Origin: Bemisia tabaci
Taxonomy: Eukaryota; Arthropoda; Insecta; Hemiptera; Aleyrodidae
Length of the DNA stretch: 64,000 nt
Reading direction: 5' to 3'
Assembly: GCF_918797505.1 (NCBI RefSeq)
Contig: NC_092797.1
Span: 54,906,157-54,970,156, forward strand
Shown here: positions 10,501 to 19,524 of the stretch, piece after piece
Layout of the letters: each line of letters starts with the position of its first letter
Numbering within the stretch: position 1 is the stretch's first letter
The notes under the pieces: generated by a model
What the model was told of the DNA's origin: nothing
What the model saw: only the letters and a program-made list of their open reading frames with translations
Database searches by the model: none
Position numbers and translations under genes: made by a program

Positions 10501-11718
10501 GCTTTATTGCACCCACAATCAGTTACTGACCAAAAATTACTTCGACTGTCCCGCCGTTTTGTTTTAAAAGACAACCTCGTCTACCTACAGACCTTCTCAA
10601 AATTTCGAAAGTCTCTAGCTTTGTACATCCCAGAAACACTTCGACCAGAAGTCCTCAACTCTTGCCACAACAGCCTAATAGATGGAGCAGGTCATTTCAG
10701 TTTTAAAAAATCCTACGATCACGCCCGTTTTCTTTACTATTGGCCCACCCTCTCTACGGACCTTCAATCACACATAAAAAGTTGCATTTCTTGCGCATAC
10801 ATCAAAAAAGCTCCAAAGTATGGACTTTTGGAACCAATAAAGCCACCCTTGAACGGCAAACCCTTCTCACATATTATCATAGATTTCTTAGGCCCCCTAC
10901 CATGCTCCAACAAGTACACCTATGTCCTAATGGCCATCTGCACACTTACAAAATACGCTATCACGGCCGCTACACTTCACGCCGATAGCCCAACAGTAGC
11001 AGATTTTCTAGTAAAAAAAGTGATCCCAAACTACGGATTCTTCAACAAAATCTCTTCCGACCGTGGGTCACACTTTGAAAATGACCTCATCGCAAATGTT
11101 TGCAAATCACTAAACATTAACCAACAGTTCTCCACAGCATACCACCCTCAGTCGCAGGGCCTGGTTGAACGCAACAATGCCATCATCATTTCAGTCCTTA
11201 AACATTACATCAACGACAACAAGAACAACTGGTCAAACCTCCTTCCATTTATAACATTTGCCTATAATTCCACTGTCCACTCCGCGACAAACCACTCACC
11301 TTTCTATTTAACCCATGGTTATCATCCAGACACTTCCCTATCCGCATCCTTACCCACGGATGACTCAAACCTTTTAGATTCCATAACTAATTTAATCAAA
11401 GTAAGGCAATCCCTTCCAGCAATCATTGAGAAAGCTCAAAATAAGTACAAAGAAACCTACGACAAAGGTAGAAAGCCCATCCACTTTGAACCCAACGATA
11501 AAGTTCTTGTCACATTAACTCCCAAACACTCAAAATTGGATCCCCTATACAAAGGTCCTTTTAAAGTGATAAAAAAACTATCTGATGTAAACTATGTAAT
11601 TGAAATGCCAATGAGAAACAAAATCTCACAAGAAATAATCCATGTCTCACGTTTAAAACCACACCCGAAACCCACATTGCCACCTTTGGCATCATTCCAA
11701 AGGAAACACTCTTTTTAG
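7558..11718 (+). CDS. pol: Pol polyprotein of the Gypsy element (PR-RT-RNase H-IN), expressed by -1 frameshift
   Basis: Open for 1386 codons from the shift site to TAG 11716-11718; no ATG starts it, consistent with frameshift expression. Protease: LLDSGASVNVC near 7825 (DSG active site). Reverse transcriptase: YRKLNKKVIPDRYPLPRI, QIDFLQGFYQ, and at 9607-9618 the active-site box reads YVDN (GAC AAT) where Gypsy enzymes normally have Y-x-D-D. RNase H: VDSSNIATGAIL, an ELRGL Glu and ISDHKSL. Integrase: an H..H..C..C zinc region (CHNSLIDGAGH to SCISC), catalytic Asp in IIIDFLGP, Asp in SSDRGSHFE, Glu in HPQSQGLVERNN. The tail is GPF/GPY-like (YKGPFKVI) with no chromodomain. The D to N change may reduce or abolish activity unless it is normal in this clade. 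Confidence 0.93.
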   Translation, partial: KFSVTGLRHKQQYKKLQKTPSENVHSRTPPSSDSKAAPISNPLSKLDFPVLPKTPQKSVIKIKELLISPVTTESSSTIPVKILNSNTYALLDSGASVNVCSDKFTDLVLPSRGPIVKLKTANNDQLCIVKKGYLSVTINEVPFRIFTYVVKNLSSPVIFGTPFLTHFKALLNFETNSVSLTNDSKILTVKLLPKDSSKFINSLTPSTPVRLFVRVRETVILTPMAYNSIPITHNLPDSKSTTYLNPNVDLFHSKKIFFSQQEFSSAATGKITPIILVKNLSHQPITLLPGTLLGDITFKRNLDYHPSRNVQNANLQINSVSIDTSDHSTLNPNTTPVVPKRKDSSSDLCNPQEDTATSLHSSKPTYAASLSGENSSTSSNNALKMANRRNQLVSVNQHCSPFAPRIAGTPMSISRQIITPKAQSHLRAFYTNLFDQNHKQNLINSIISDTPDLPDPSHTNTDCDITDIHGTPIKISNNLDPAMQDILKSLFSKHKDVFASSAIDLKKAKILPAVIKLSDDEPVHSPPFNLSSLERSHLNDVISDFLKIGVIEESQSPYASPAFLVKKPHLQKDVSELTPSDKRLVVDYRKLNKKVIPDRYPLPRIDNILSELRGHRYYSQIDFLQGFYQQELTLKSRPCTALTTPQGLFQFTRQPMGIRNGTSSFSRAINRVFADLLYHGVVIYVDNLYIYSDTLEEHLRLLNIVFERLSHHLLRIKTEKCSFFDTSIDLLGFHISETTFSPSKSNLSAILRSPPPTSYKQLRSFLGSCTFYRNFVFHFSKTCAPLYEILKQESKNSPFIWTPAAQEAFTSLQTKFITPPVLHNFDESKETTLIVDSSNIATGAILAQKGTDNKLHPIGYFSKILPPLKSWSATQLELRGLVHATQHFREFLYGRKFTVISDHKSLEYFQNFKNASSRLNKLVSQLLDYDFNIVYTKNTSPSIKAADYLSRYPQVNSISLDNSTNIFQSQQNDPQIKAIYDALLHPQSVTDQKLLRLSRRFVLKDNLVYLQTFSKFRKSLALYIPETLRPEVLNSCHNSLIDGAGHFSFKKSYDHARFLYYWPTLSTDLQSHIKSCISCAYIKKAPKYGLLEPIKPPLNGKPFSHIIIDFLGPLPCSNKYTYVLMAICTLTKYAITAATLHADSPTVADFLVKKVIPNYGFFNKISSDRGSHFENDLIANVCKSLNINQQFSTAYHPQSQGLVERNNAIIISVLKHYINDNKNNWSNLLPFITFAYNSTVHSATNHSPFYLTHGYHPDTSLSASLPTDDSNLLDSITNLIKVRQSLPAIIEKAQNKYKETYDKGRKPIHFEPNDKVLVTLTPKHSKLDPLYKGPFKVIKKLSDVNYVIEMPMRNKISQEIIHVSRLKPHPKPTLPPLASFQRKHSF

Positions 11719-12084
11719 TGTAATACAAATTGTATCACTTGTTATTATCATTATCGTTAACATCATTATCATTTGATTATCATTATTGTCATTACCAGTA
11801 TTATCTTATCTCTTTTTGCCTCCTACCTCATTGTAATCAAGAATCTTCATCTCACATTAGTCTTTAGCATTTTTTTCTCACATCAAACAAAGTGCCCTTA
11901 AGGCCAAACCCCCCCCCCCCCCCCCCAATCTTAAGCTGAAACACCATGTAAAGGCCCCGGCCTAGTTCCAGCCACTTCCCATTAGGTTTGTAACTTAATT
12001 ATTATCAACACATAAATACTTCACAATTTTATCAGAACACCCCCCCCCCCTCTCCCATTTGGATTGCGCGGTCGCAATCTCCCA
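11719..12084 (+). other. 3' untranslated region of the Gypsy element
   Basis: No coding frame of note and no envelope gene. There are CATTATC-type simple repeats near 11740-11800 and C homopolymers near 11911-11926 and 12041-12050. Confidence 0.5.
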
Positions 12085-12096
12085 AAACGTGGGGGA
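12085..12096 (+). other. Polypurine tract next to the 3' LTR
   Basis: AAACGTGGGGGA abuts the TG of the 3' LTR, the usual place for the plus-strand primer. The tract is short and has a CGT interruption. Confidence 0.6.
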
Positions 12097-12447
12097 TGTC
12101 AACGACTCTCCGCCTGTCCCGTCTCACGCCCAGCCATTGGTCAATGACGTCACACCTAAGCTGAACGGTGATTGGGGGAGGCGATGAGCCGGATGACGCC
12201 GCGAGTATTGTGGAGTTCTTCTCACTTTTTTTAGGCCATCTTTTTTGAAACGTTTTATCTCGAAAGGATGCTGTCACGGCATCTAGTCTTTTTATCCATT
12301 TCCATCCACCACATTTGTGTTTTCCATATTCAGAATATATCACCTTCGTTTCTCGCATCTCCAGTTGTGCTTTTTTTGAACGCCCAGTTTCCTTATTTTG
12401 CACGCCGCTCTCCCGAATGATCGCTTAGCGCGACGCCCGCATTGACA
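12097..12447 (+). repeat. 3' LTR of the Gypsy element
   Basis: 351 bp, one apparent difference from the 5' LTR, followed by the target duplication GCAAC at 12448-12452. Confidence 0.93.
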
Positions 12448-12452
12448 GCAAC

Positions 12453-12615
12453 TAACAGAAAGGAACCAGGCGATCTAAGGAAACTTAAGTTGCAGGTTGA
12501 GTTCTGTAACGCTTCACCGAAGAAAAGCAAAGAATCATTTTGCAATTTCATTTCAATCACCAAAAAAGCTAACGAACTGTGAACAAGCAGCGGCGCGCTA
12601 CGGCACTGGGACATC
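12453..12615. other. Remnant of host element right of Gypsy
   Basis: This continues the segment broken at 5411. No coding signal; it leads into the C homopolymer that opens the right inverted arm. Confidence 0.4.
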
Positions 12616-13087
12616 TCCCCCCCCCCTCCACGCACTTGAATTTTGGGATTAAATTTTGAGAAATCACTGATTCTAGGTTCGGAATGAGTTTTTCTCTCTT
12701 TCCTCGGTTTTTGTGAAGTTGTAGCGCATTGGAAACTTGAAAGTCGGGTTTTGGTCGATTTTGAGGTTAAAAGCCCAACTTTGCGACGATCATATCTCGA
12801 AAACGGTGGGTCGTATGGAAAAAACGTATACCACCTTTTAAATAGAAAATTTGTTAAGCTTAATTTTAGCACTGAGGTATTTTGACGGAAAAATGACTTT
12901 TTCACTGACTTAGAAGCCAAAAACCGAAAAAATAGCGATTTTAGGCCTAAAAATCCAAGATGGCGGCTGAAGCTCCACTTCAGGAATGGTGCAAAATTAA
13001 CCCTTATTTAAGGACCTCATAATACGTCTTTAAAAAAATTCCCAGCCTTCCAGCATTTAATTCAATATTCATTCCCATGGTGCCTGG
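12616..13087. repeat. Right arm of the ~480-bp terminal inverted repeat
   Basis: Inverse of 596-1090, starting at a C homopolymer and ending TGGTGCCTGG. It contains CCAAGATGGCGGC, GGACCTCATAATACGTC and CATTTAATTCAATATT. No clear target duplication can be paired outside the two arms; the flanks are diverged copies of the tandem repeat. Confidence 0.8.
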
Positions 13088-13765
13088 CCTATCTGCCCGA
13101 TCGGCGAATTTTCGATTTTGATGCTAAAAATTTTTCCATGTAACCCATGTCAATTTTTCTCGAGTTTGGACTGAGAAAAAACGTTTGAAATTTCAGTCGC
13201 ATCATACGTAGTTCGAGGCGTAGAATCGATTCAGCACGGTTTCGACTCTCGGCAAAGCTCCCTGAGCCGAGAAAAAGTCAGAAACTAGTCAAAAACGAGC
13301 ATTTCTGACCACTTTTTGACTGCTTCTCTGGAGCGTTTTCAGCAGATAGCTTGAAGCGTGTGTCTCGCGGAACTTTTCCGACAGGAAGATCTTATTCAGC
13401 GGGGCAGTTCGAAGCGAGCGTACTTGGTTTCGGCCTCATCGGCGAATTTTTGATTTTGACCCGAAATATTAAGTCCATGTAACCCCTGTCGATTTTTCTC
13501 GATTCGGGACTGAGAAAAAAATTTCAAGATTTCAGTCGCATCCTATGTAGTCGGTGGCGTAGAATCGATTCCGCACGCTCCCGACACTCGGCGAGGCTTC
13601 CTGAGTCGAGAAACAGTCAAAAGCTGGTCAAAAAGGAGCTTTTCTGACCACTTTTTGCTTGTTTCTCTGGAGCGTTTTCAGCAAATAGCTCGAAGCGAGG
13701 GACTCGCGGACCTGTTCCGACTCGAAAATCGAACTCAGCGGGTCAATTCCAAGCGAGCTTAGATC
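13088..13765 (+). repeat. Two tandem units of a ~340-bp repeat
   Basis: Unit 1 runs from about 13100 and unit 2 from about 13440. Each begins CGGCGAATTTT(T/C)GATTTTGA. Each contains the block TTTCAGTCGCATC, GGCGTAGAATCGATTC, the TTTCTCTGGAGCGTTTTCAGC block and TTCGAAGCGAG- or CTCGAAGCGAG-type sequence. A third partial copy is at 424-590. It could be satellite-like DNA or part of a larger repeat. Confidence 0.7.
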
Positions 13766-14061
13766 CAAAGGAGTCAACGTCACGAGATAATTGATAGGCT
13801 TGGAGGACAAGGCGCACATTGCGCACAAGTGCAGTTTCTGCTATTTCGAGAAATACGTGTTTGAAGTTTCGAAATTATACATGGACCCTTATGGCGGAAT
13901 AAAAGTTCAAACTGACATTTTGATGCTTAAAAATTGGAATTTGGGAGCAAATTTTCACAGAATATGCATCAAGACTAGTTTTACTTGAAATTAAAAGTAT
14001 CTCAATTTTTTTAAAAACTGCCTGTATGCGCCTTGTTATCTCTAAAATATTTATCAGTGTA
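13766..14061. other. Gene-free AT-rich DNA
   Basis: I see no gene, repeat or signal that I can support here. Confidence 0.4.
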
Positions 14062-14430
14062 GTCGCAGGGAGTCAGCAATCGCCGGCAATTTGCAAGCTC
14101 CGTACTTGTCAATTCGTCAAATTGTAATTACGATAACATCGATATAGTAAAGATTTCTTTACGCCTTCAAATCCAGCGATACTCTCCGCTTTGCCAAGGA
14201 GTTAGTTTAGTTGCTTAACCGAACCTAACATAGATCATTGATGGCATTTCACGAACTCGCGAGTGTGCTAGCTGGCACCATGTATCCAAGAAGAAGGGGC
14301 TAACGTATGTTTGAATTCAAAGCATAATAATCCCTACTTCCAATCTCGTTTTTTCACTTTGAAACTATTTAATTTGTTGATTAAACACGAATAGATTGCA
14401 ATTTGCCGGCGATTGCTAATTGCCTGCAAC
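14062..14430. mobile_element. 369-bp inverted-repeat element (MITE-like)
   Basis: The ends are about 35-bp inverted repeats. The left starts GTCGCAGGGAGTCAGCAATC and continues GCCGGCAATTTGC. The right is its inverse, TTGCAATTTGCCGGCGATTG, then CTAATTGCCTGCAAC. The interior has no coding potential. The target duplication is not clear (possibly TA-containing). Confidence 0.65.
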
Positions 14431-15479
14431 ATATATATACCTGAGAATTTTTGTGAAGAAATTAATGAGAAAAAAAAATTACTGACTGAACAATCATAAT
14501 CACTGCCTGTGGAAATGTTAATTAAACGTTACTAAAGCACTTTATGGATGGTGAAAGTGCAGATGTGCGAATCTCGGAAAACACGATTTTCCAGGAGAGT
14601 AAAAAAACTGTCTGCATTCCTCTTTATTGTCGGCAGAGGGGATTAACCTTCTACCCTTCTTATTAATAATTCTTGAGGATGGCAAGAATAAGATGTTTTT
14701 TCAAACTCCATCAGCAGTTTCAATAATTACTCGAACTGTTAGAAAATACGGCAGAAATGCCGAGATTCGCGTTTTTGGCACTAAGAATCGACCCTTCATC
14801 AGTAGATTCGCATTTTTGCACGTAGTGTTTTAAACTTGTTGGTGAATTTGGATCATTTAAGGACGGAAAAAAAGGTTTCACACTTAAATTTCCTTATCGG
14901 ATAAGATTTAGTTGGTCATCGATGCTCCATCAATCCATGCTTTACGCTTTCCTAATGGACCAGTGGACAAAGTACTTTTTCTTCAATTATGATTATTCTC
15001 AGTTAATCAAAGAAAACTCATTTTATCCGTGCGAAACTATTTAAATTCACGACCGCTTTTGAGTGAGTTGCGATCTTGTAAACGGCGACTCTTTCAGTTT
15101 CACTTCAGAATACGATGACCGAACCAAGGGACTTGAAATACACAATCTGATCCAGCCGCCTGCGCTCTCTTCATTTAAAAAGGATGTAGATGCCAAAAAC
15201 AATCTTAATATTATTTCAAAATAATATTCCTCGGCATTTTCCCAATATGCAACTCGATTTAAACACCCAAAATTGTGAACTTTTTGGTCAACATCATTGT
15301 AGAAGGCCACTCATAATAGATACAGAAGAGCGCCTTCAAATCAATCCGTAAACTTAATGTAAAATTCTGATACCACTATTCGTGCGTCACGGCAGTCATT
15401 TTGCATACCCGGCCATTTGAAGGCGTCACATTGACTTCAGGCGACGGAGCACGAATTAGGCAGTGTATGCTAACCGGGT
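14431..15479. other. Gene-free AT-rich DNA
   Basis: More than 1 kb with only short random open frames. No recognised protein segment, RNA gene or strong repeat. Confidence 0.4.
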
Positions 15480-15680
15480 GTCTCCTTAGGAACCAAGTGG
15501 GCGGCCCCCCGCTTTGGCTCCTTAGGGGCAAGGTGGGCGGCCCCCGGCTTTGACTCAATAGGCCCCCCCTAGCAAAGAAGAGGCCCTGCTTCGGGGATGC
15601 CCTCCCTGGCAACCAAGAGGCCCTGCCCGGGGCTGCCCCACCTGGCAACCAAGAGGCCCTATCCCGACGCTGCCCCTTGG
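15480..15680. repeat. Outlying units of the GC-rich minisatellite
   Basis: Two units of GGCAACCAAGAGGCCCT plus diverged TTGGCTCCTTAGG-type units, split from the main array by ~240 bp of AT-rich DNA. Confidence 0.75.
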
Positions 15681-15929
15681 CTAATGGGGCTTGAGATAAG
15701 ATAAAATAATAGTTTTTGGATTTGCTTAAAAATGCCTTGATGTTCTTGACCATCACGGATAATTTTTTGACACGTTTCAAATTTTTGGAAAGGTTTGACT
15801 CTCATTTCGAGTGGAGTATGAGGACCTAAGTGCAGTGTTCATATTCCCTCCTAAAAAACTCATTACCTTAAGAAGCCTCCTTTGGTTTACATTGTGATAA
15901 AGAGAGGTCCAAGGAGGATCCATTACACA

Positions 15930-16200
15930 GCGTTGAAGCCCAGGGAACTGACCCCCGGGTTTGGCTACTTAGGGGCCAGGGGAATGACCCCCCGGGTTTG
16001 GCTCCTTAGGGTTCAGAGGGCTAACCCTCGGGTTGGGCTCCTTAGGGGCCAGGGGGCTGATGTCCGGGTTTGGCTCCTTCGGGTTCAGGGGGCTGACCCC
16101 GTGTTTGGCTCCTTAGGGTTCAGGGGGCTGACCCCCGTGTTTGGATCCTTGGGGTGTAGGGGGCTGAACCCCCCCCCCCCCCCGTTTTGGCTCCTTAGGG
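15930..16200. repeat. Minisatellite, ~39-bp unit
   Basis: About seven copies of a unit around GGTTTGGCTCCTTAGGG followed by a CAGGGGGCTGA core and a run of C. It is related to and continuous with the 36-bp array that follows. Confidence 0.85.
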
Positions 16201-16204
16201 TTCA

Positions 16205-17985
16205 ACTCGAGGCAACCATGAGGCCCTGTGCAAGGGCTGCCCCCCCCTGGCAAACAAGAGACCCTGAATCGGGGCTGCCCCCCTGGCAACAAAAAGGCCC
16301 TGACTCGGGGCTGCTCCCCTGGCAAGCAAGAGGCTCTGCACCGGGGCTGCCCCCCTGGCAACCAGAGGCCCTGCACCGGGGCTGCCCCCGGCAACCAAGA
16401 GGCCCTGCACAGGGGCTGCCCCCCTGGCAACCAAGAGGCCCTGCACCGGGGCTACCCCCCTTGGCAACCATGAGGCCCTTAATCGGGGCTGCCACCCCTG
16501 GCAACCATGAGGCCCTGTACAAGGGCTGCCCCCCCTGGCAACCAAGAGGCCCTGAATCGGGGTTGCCACCCCTGGCAACCATAAGGCCCTGTACAACGGC
16601 TGCCCCTCCCCCCCCCCTGGCAACCAAGAGACCCTGAATCGGGGCTGCCCCCTGGCAACCAAGAGGATCGGAACCGGGGCTCCCCCCCTAGCAACCAAGA
16701 GGCCCTGAACCGGGGCTTCCCCCCTGGCAACCAAGAGGCCCTGACTCGGGGCTGCTCCCCCTGGCAATCATGAGGTCCTGTACAAGGGCTGCCCCCCCTG
16801 GCAACCAAGAGACCCTGAACCGGGCCTGCACCCCTGGCAACCAGGAGACCCTGTCTCTGGGCTGCCCCCCCTAGCTACCATGAGGCGCTGAATAGGAGCT
16901 GCTCCCCTGGCAACCAAGAGGCCCTGGACCGGGGCTGTCCACCCTGGCAACCAAGAGGCCTTAAACCGGGGCTCCCCCCCCCCTGGCAACCAAGAGGTCC
17001 TAAATCGGGGTTGCCCCCCGTGGCAACCAAGAGGCCCTGTACCGGAGCTGCTCCCCCTGGCAACAAAGAGGCCCTGACTCGGGGCTGCTCCCCCTGGCAA
17101 ACAAGAGGCCCTGCGACGGGGCTGCCCCCCCTGGCAACCAAGAGGCCAAGAGACGGGGCTGCCTCCCCTGGCAAGCAAGAGGCTCTGCACCGGGGCTGCC
17201 CCCCTGGCAACCAGAGGCCCTGCACCGGGGCTACCCCTCTTGGCAGCCAAGAGGCCCTGCACAGGGGCTGCCCCCCTGGCAACCAAGAGGCCCTGCACCG
17301 GGGCTACCCCCCTTGGCAACCAAGAGGCCCTGCACCGGGGCTGCCCCCCCGGCAACCAAGAGGCCCTGACTCGGGGCTGCTCCCCCTGGGAACCAAGAGG
17401 CCCTGAACTGGGGCTGCTCCCCCTGTGCGACCAAGAGGCCCTGCACCGGGGCTGCCCCCCTGGCAACCAGAGGCCCTGCACCGCGGCTACCCCCCTTGGC
17501 AGCCAAGAGTCCCTGCACCGGGGCTACCCCCCTTGGCAACCAAGAGGCCCTGCACCGGGGCTGCCTCCCCTGGCAAGCAAGGGGCCCTGCACCGGGGCTG
17601 CCTCCCCTGGCAAGCAAGAGGCCCTGCACCGGGGCTGCCCCCCCCCCCCCCCCAGGCAACCATGAGGCCCTGACTCTGGACTGCCCCCCCCCCCCTGGCA
17701 ACCAGGAGGCCATGAATTGGGGCTGTCCCCCCTGGCAACCAAGAGGCCCTGACTCGGGGCTGCTCCCCTGGGAACCAAAAGGCCCTGAACTGGGGCTGCT
17801 CCCCCTGTGCAACCAAGAGGCCCTGAACCGGGGCTGCCCCCCCTGGCAACCAAGAGGCCCTGCACCGGGGCTGCCCCCCTGGCAACCAAGAGGCCAAGAG
17901 ACGGGGCTGCCCCCCCTGGCAACCAAGAGGCCCTGCACCGGGGCTGCCCCCCCTGGCAACCAAGAGGCCCTGCACCGCAGTTGGT
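16205..17985. repeat. Large GC-rich minisatellite, 36-bp unit, ~48 copies
   Basis: The unit is GGCAACCAAGAGGCCCTG then CACCGGGGCTGCCCCCCT, with variation in the C-run length and in a CACC/AATC/ACTC position. Because 36 is a multiple of three and the unit lacks stops in several frames, long repetitive open frames appear on both strands (Pro/Gly/Leu/Ala-rich); I do not regard these as genes. The GGGGCTGCCCC core can form a hairpin in each unit. Copy number is likely variable and hard to assemble. Confidence 0.93.
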
Positions 17986-18469
17986 ATGATATGTGGCATC
18001 ATGCCAAAATGAAGGAGAATATTAGGTTTTCACTTGTCTAAAAGTACTAGCGTTTTTAACTGCGGGCAAGGCTTGATGCTGGAAGCGATAAATGCGGAAA
18101 TGAAGCAGGCAACTATTCGATCTGCGGATCTTGGGCATATATGCGTAATTTCCGCCTGTAGGTATGGTCCGTCAAAATTGTGCCATCTCTCACGATGTCA
18201 CCAAAGTTAGGGAGGGGTGTCATGCCGTGCGTACATTATTACGCAGTCCATACATTTGTAATGGAGATTTTCGGACTTTTTCAACTATTTTGCAGTCTTC
18301 ATTAGTCATCATTTTGCAGCTGATTCTTCTGTATAGAATCGTCACGTTGCCGCGCCGCCCCTCCAGCGGCACTAGCTTAGCGGCAGCGCCCAATTTCTTC
18401 TTTTTTATTTTCTTACCTTTTTTACAACCGTAGGCCGCAGCCTCGACGGCCTATGTTTAAGTCCCGACC
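17986..18469. other. Gene-free DNA
   Basis: No gene or clear repeat seen between the minisatellite and the TCGATCG-rich repeat. Confidence 0.4.
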
Positions 18470-18860
18470 GGATGGTAAGGATTCGATCTACATGAGACGA
18501 TCGAAAATGGAAGTCGTGAATCGATCGGCAAATAATTAAAAAACCAGTGTCGATTCGATCGACATGAATCAATCGAAAAACGAAATCCGATCGACAACCG
18601 TGAATCGACCGACAAAAGCCGTGAGTCGATCGAATTTTATCGATCGAATCGGTGCCGATAGAATCACGTCGTTCGGTTCATGTTTTGGTTTTTCGATCGG
18701 TTCATGTCGATTATCGATACCGGTTTTTCAAATTAATTTTCCATGGATTGACACCGATCGATTCACGTTTTTGTTTTTCGATCGCTTCATGTCGATCGAA
18801 TCGACACCGGATTTTCAATAATTTGTCAATCGATTCACGTTTTCATTTTACGATCGATCC
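18470..18860. repeat. TCGATCG-rich dispersed repeat, copy 1
   Basis: Dense imperfect repetition of GAATCGATCGA / TCGATCGATTCACG in both orientations. It begins in the same orientation as the copy at 58600-58960 (shared CCGGTGTCGATTCGATCG-like block). There is no believable protein. Confidence 0.75.
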
Positions 18861-19426
18861 ATACCTTCCAATCCCACCATGGCAAAGCGTTGGCTATGAA
18901 GTCGCGCGCCTGGTGAAATTTAGCTCTGCGCAGTTGGCAGCAGGTAGACTCGGACGAGAGAGGGGCTCCTAAAACTATTCTCGATGGTGCCAGCACTCCC
19001 GGCGACAAAATGAATCATTTGACAACTTTATCTCTCTTTGCTAATTTTTTTTTTTTTTTAATTCTAATTTTTAACATTAATAAGCGCTGTTCTTTACCAG
19101 TAAATTTTTTACATTTAATTTCTACTCGTGAATCTCAAGTCATGATAAACCGACATGATCACGTATTTGAGGCATAAAAGTTTCAGTCTATGCTAATTGA
19201 CTTCATTTTTTTTATGTCTTGGATCAATTCATTTTCTTACCTTCAAAGTTGGTTTTAATCTTTCCTCTTGGGTAGCGAGTGTAATGAATATTTTTTCTGA
19301 GTCATAACAGTTACAGAATGTTGTTTTTATATTCAAGCAGATGTGTCATTTAAAATGTAAAAGTTTAGAAAGAATTACTGCTTACCAAAGAGAACAACAG
19401 AACTTGTTAATTTCTTGTTTTAATTT
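18861..19426. other. Gene-free AT-rich DNA
   Basis: No supported feature; there is a T homopolymer near 19040-19060. Confidence 0.4.
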
Positions 19427-19500
19427 TTCATTTCATTTTTAGCAAACAAGAAAAAAAAAGTGTTGGGTATTACTTAAAATGCTACATCGATGGTCCTTGG
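19427..19500 (+). repeat. Left copy of a ~70-bp duplication flanking a LINE fragment
   Basis: It shares TTCATTTTTAGCA, AAAAAAAAAGTGTTG and CTTAAAATGC, then ACATCGATGGTCC, with 20236-20305. Confidence 0.65.
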
Positions 19501-19524
19501 TTTTTTCTTAAAAAAAGAAGGAAA

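Larger units (their letters stand above)
5412..12447 (+). mobile_element. Complete Gypsy-type (Metaviridae) LTR retrotransposon, 7.0 kb
   Basis: Two 351-bp LTRs bound the element, each beginning TGTCAACGAC and ending GCATTGACA. The 5-bp target duplication GCAAC lies at 5407-5411 and 12448-12452. Internal order is primer-binding site, leader, gag (6368-7570), pol in the -1 frame (to 11718), about 380 bp of non-coding DNA with C homopolymers, polypurine tract and 3' LTR. In pol the order is protease, reverse transcriptase, RNase H, integrase, which is the Gypsy order (Copia has integrase first). No envelope-like frame follows pol. On my reading the two LTRs differ at one base, so the insertion is recent. 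The reverse-transcriptase active site is unusual (see the pol entry). Confidence 0.95.

Noticed and set aside
11719..12096. Possible envelope gene after pol
   Set aside because: Only 380 bp with homopolymers and no sizeable frame.
15882..18041. Long Pro/Gly/Ala-rich open frames on both strands of the minisatellite
   Set aside because: They follow from a 36-bp unit without stops; frames are open on both strands at once, have no start context and match no gene structure.
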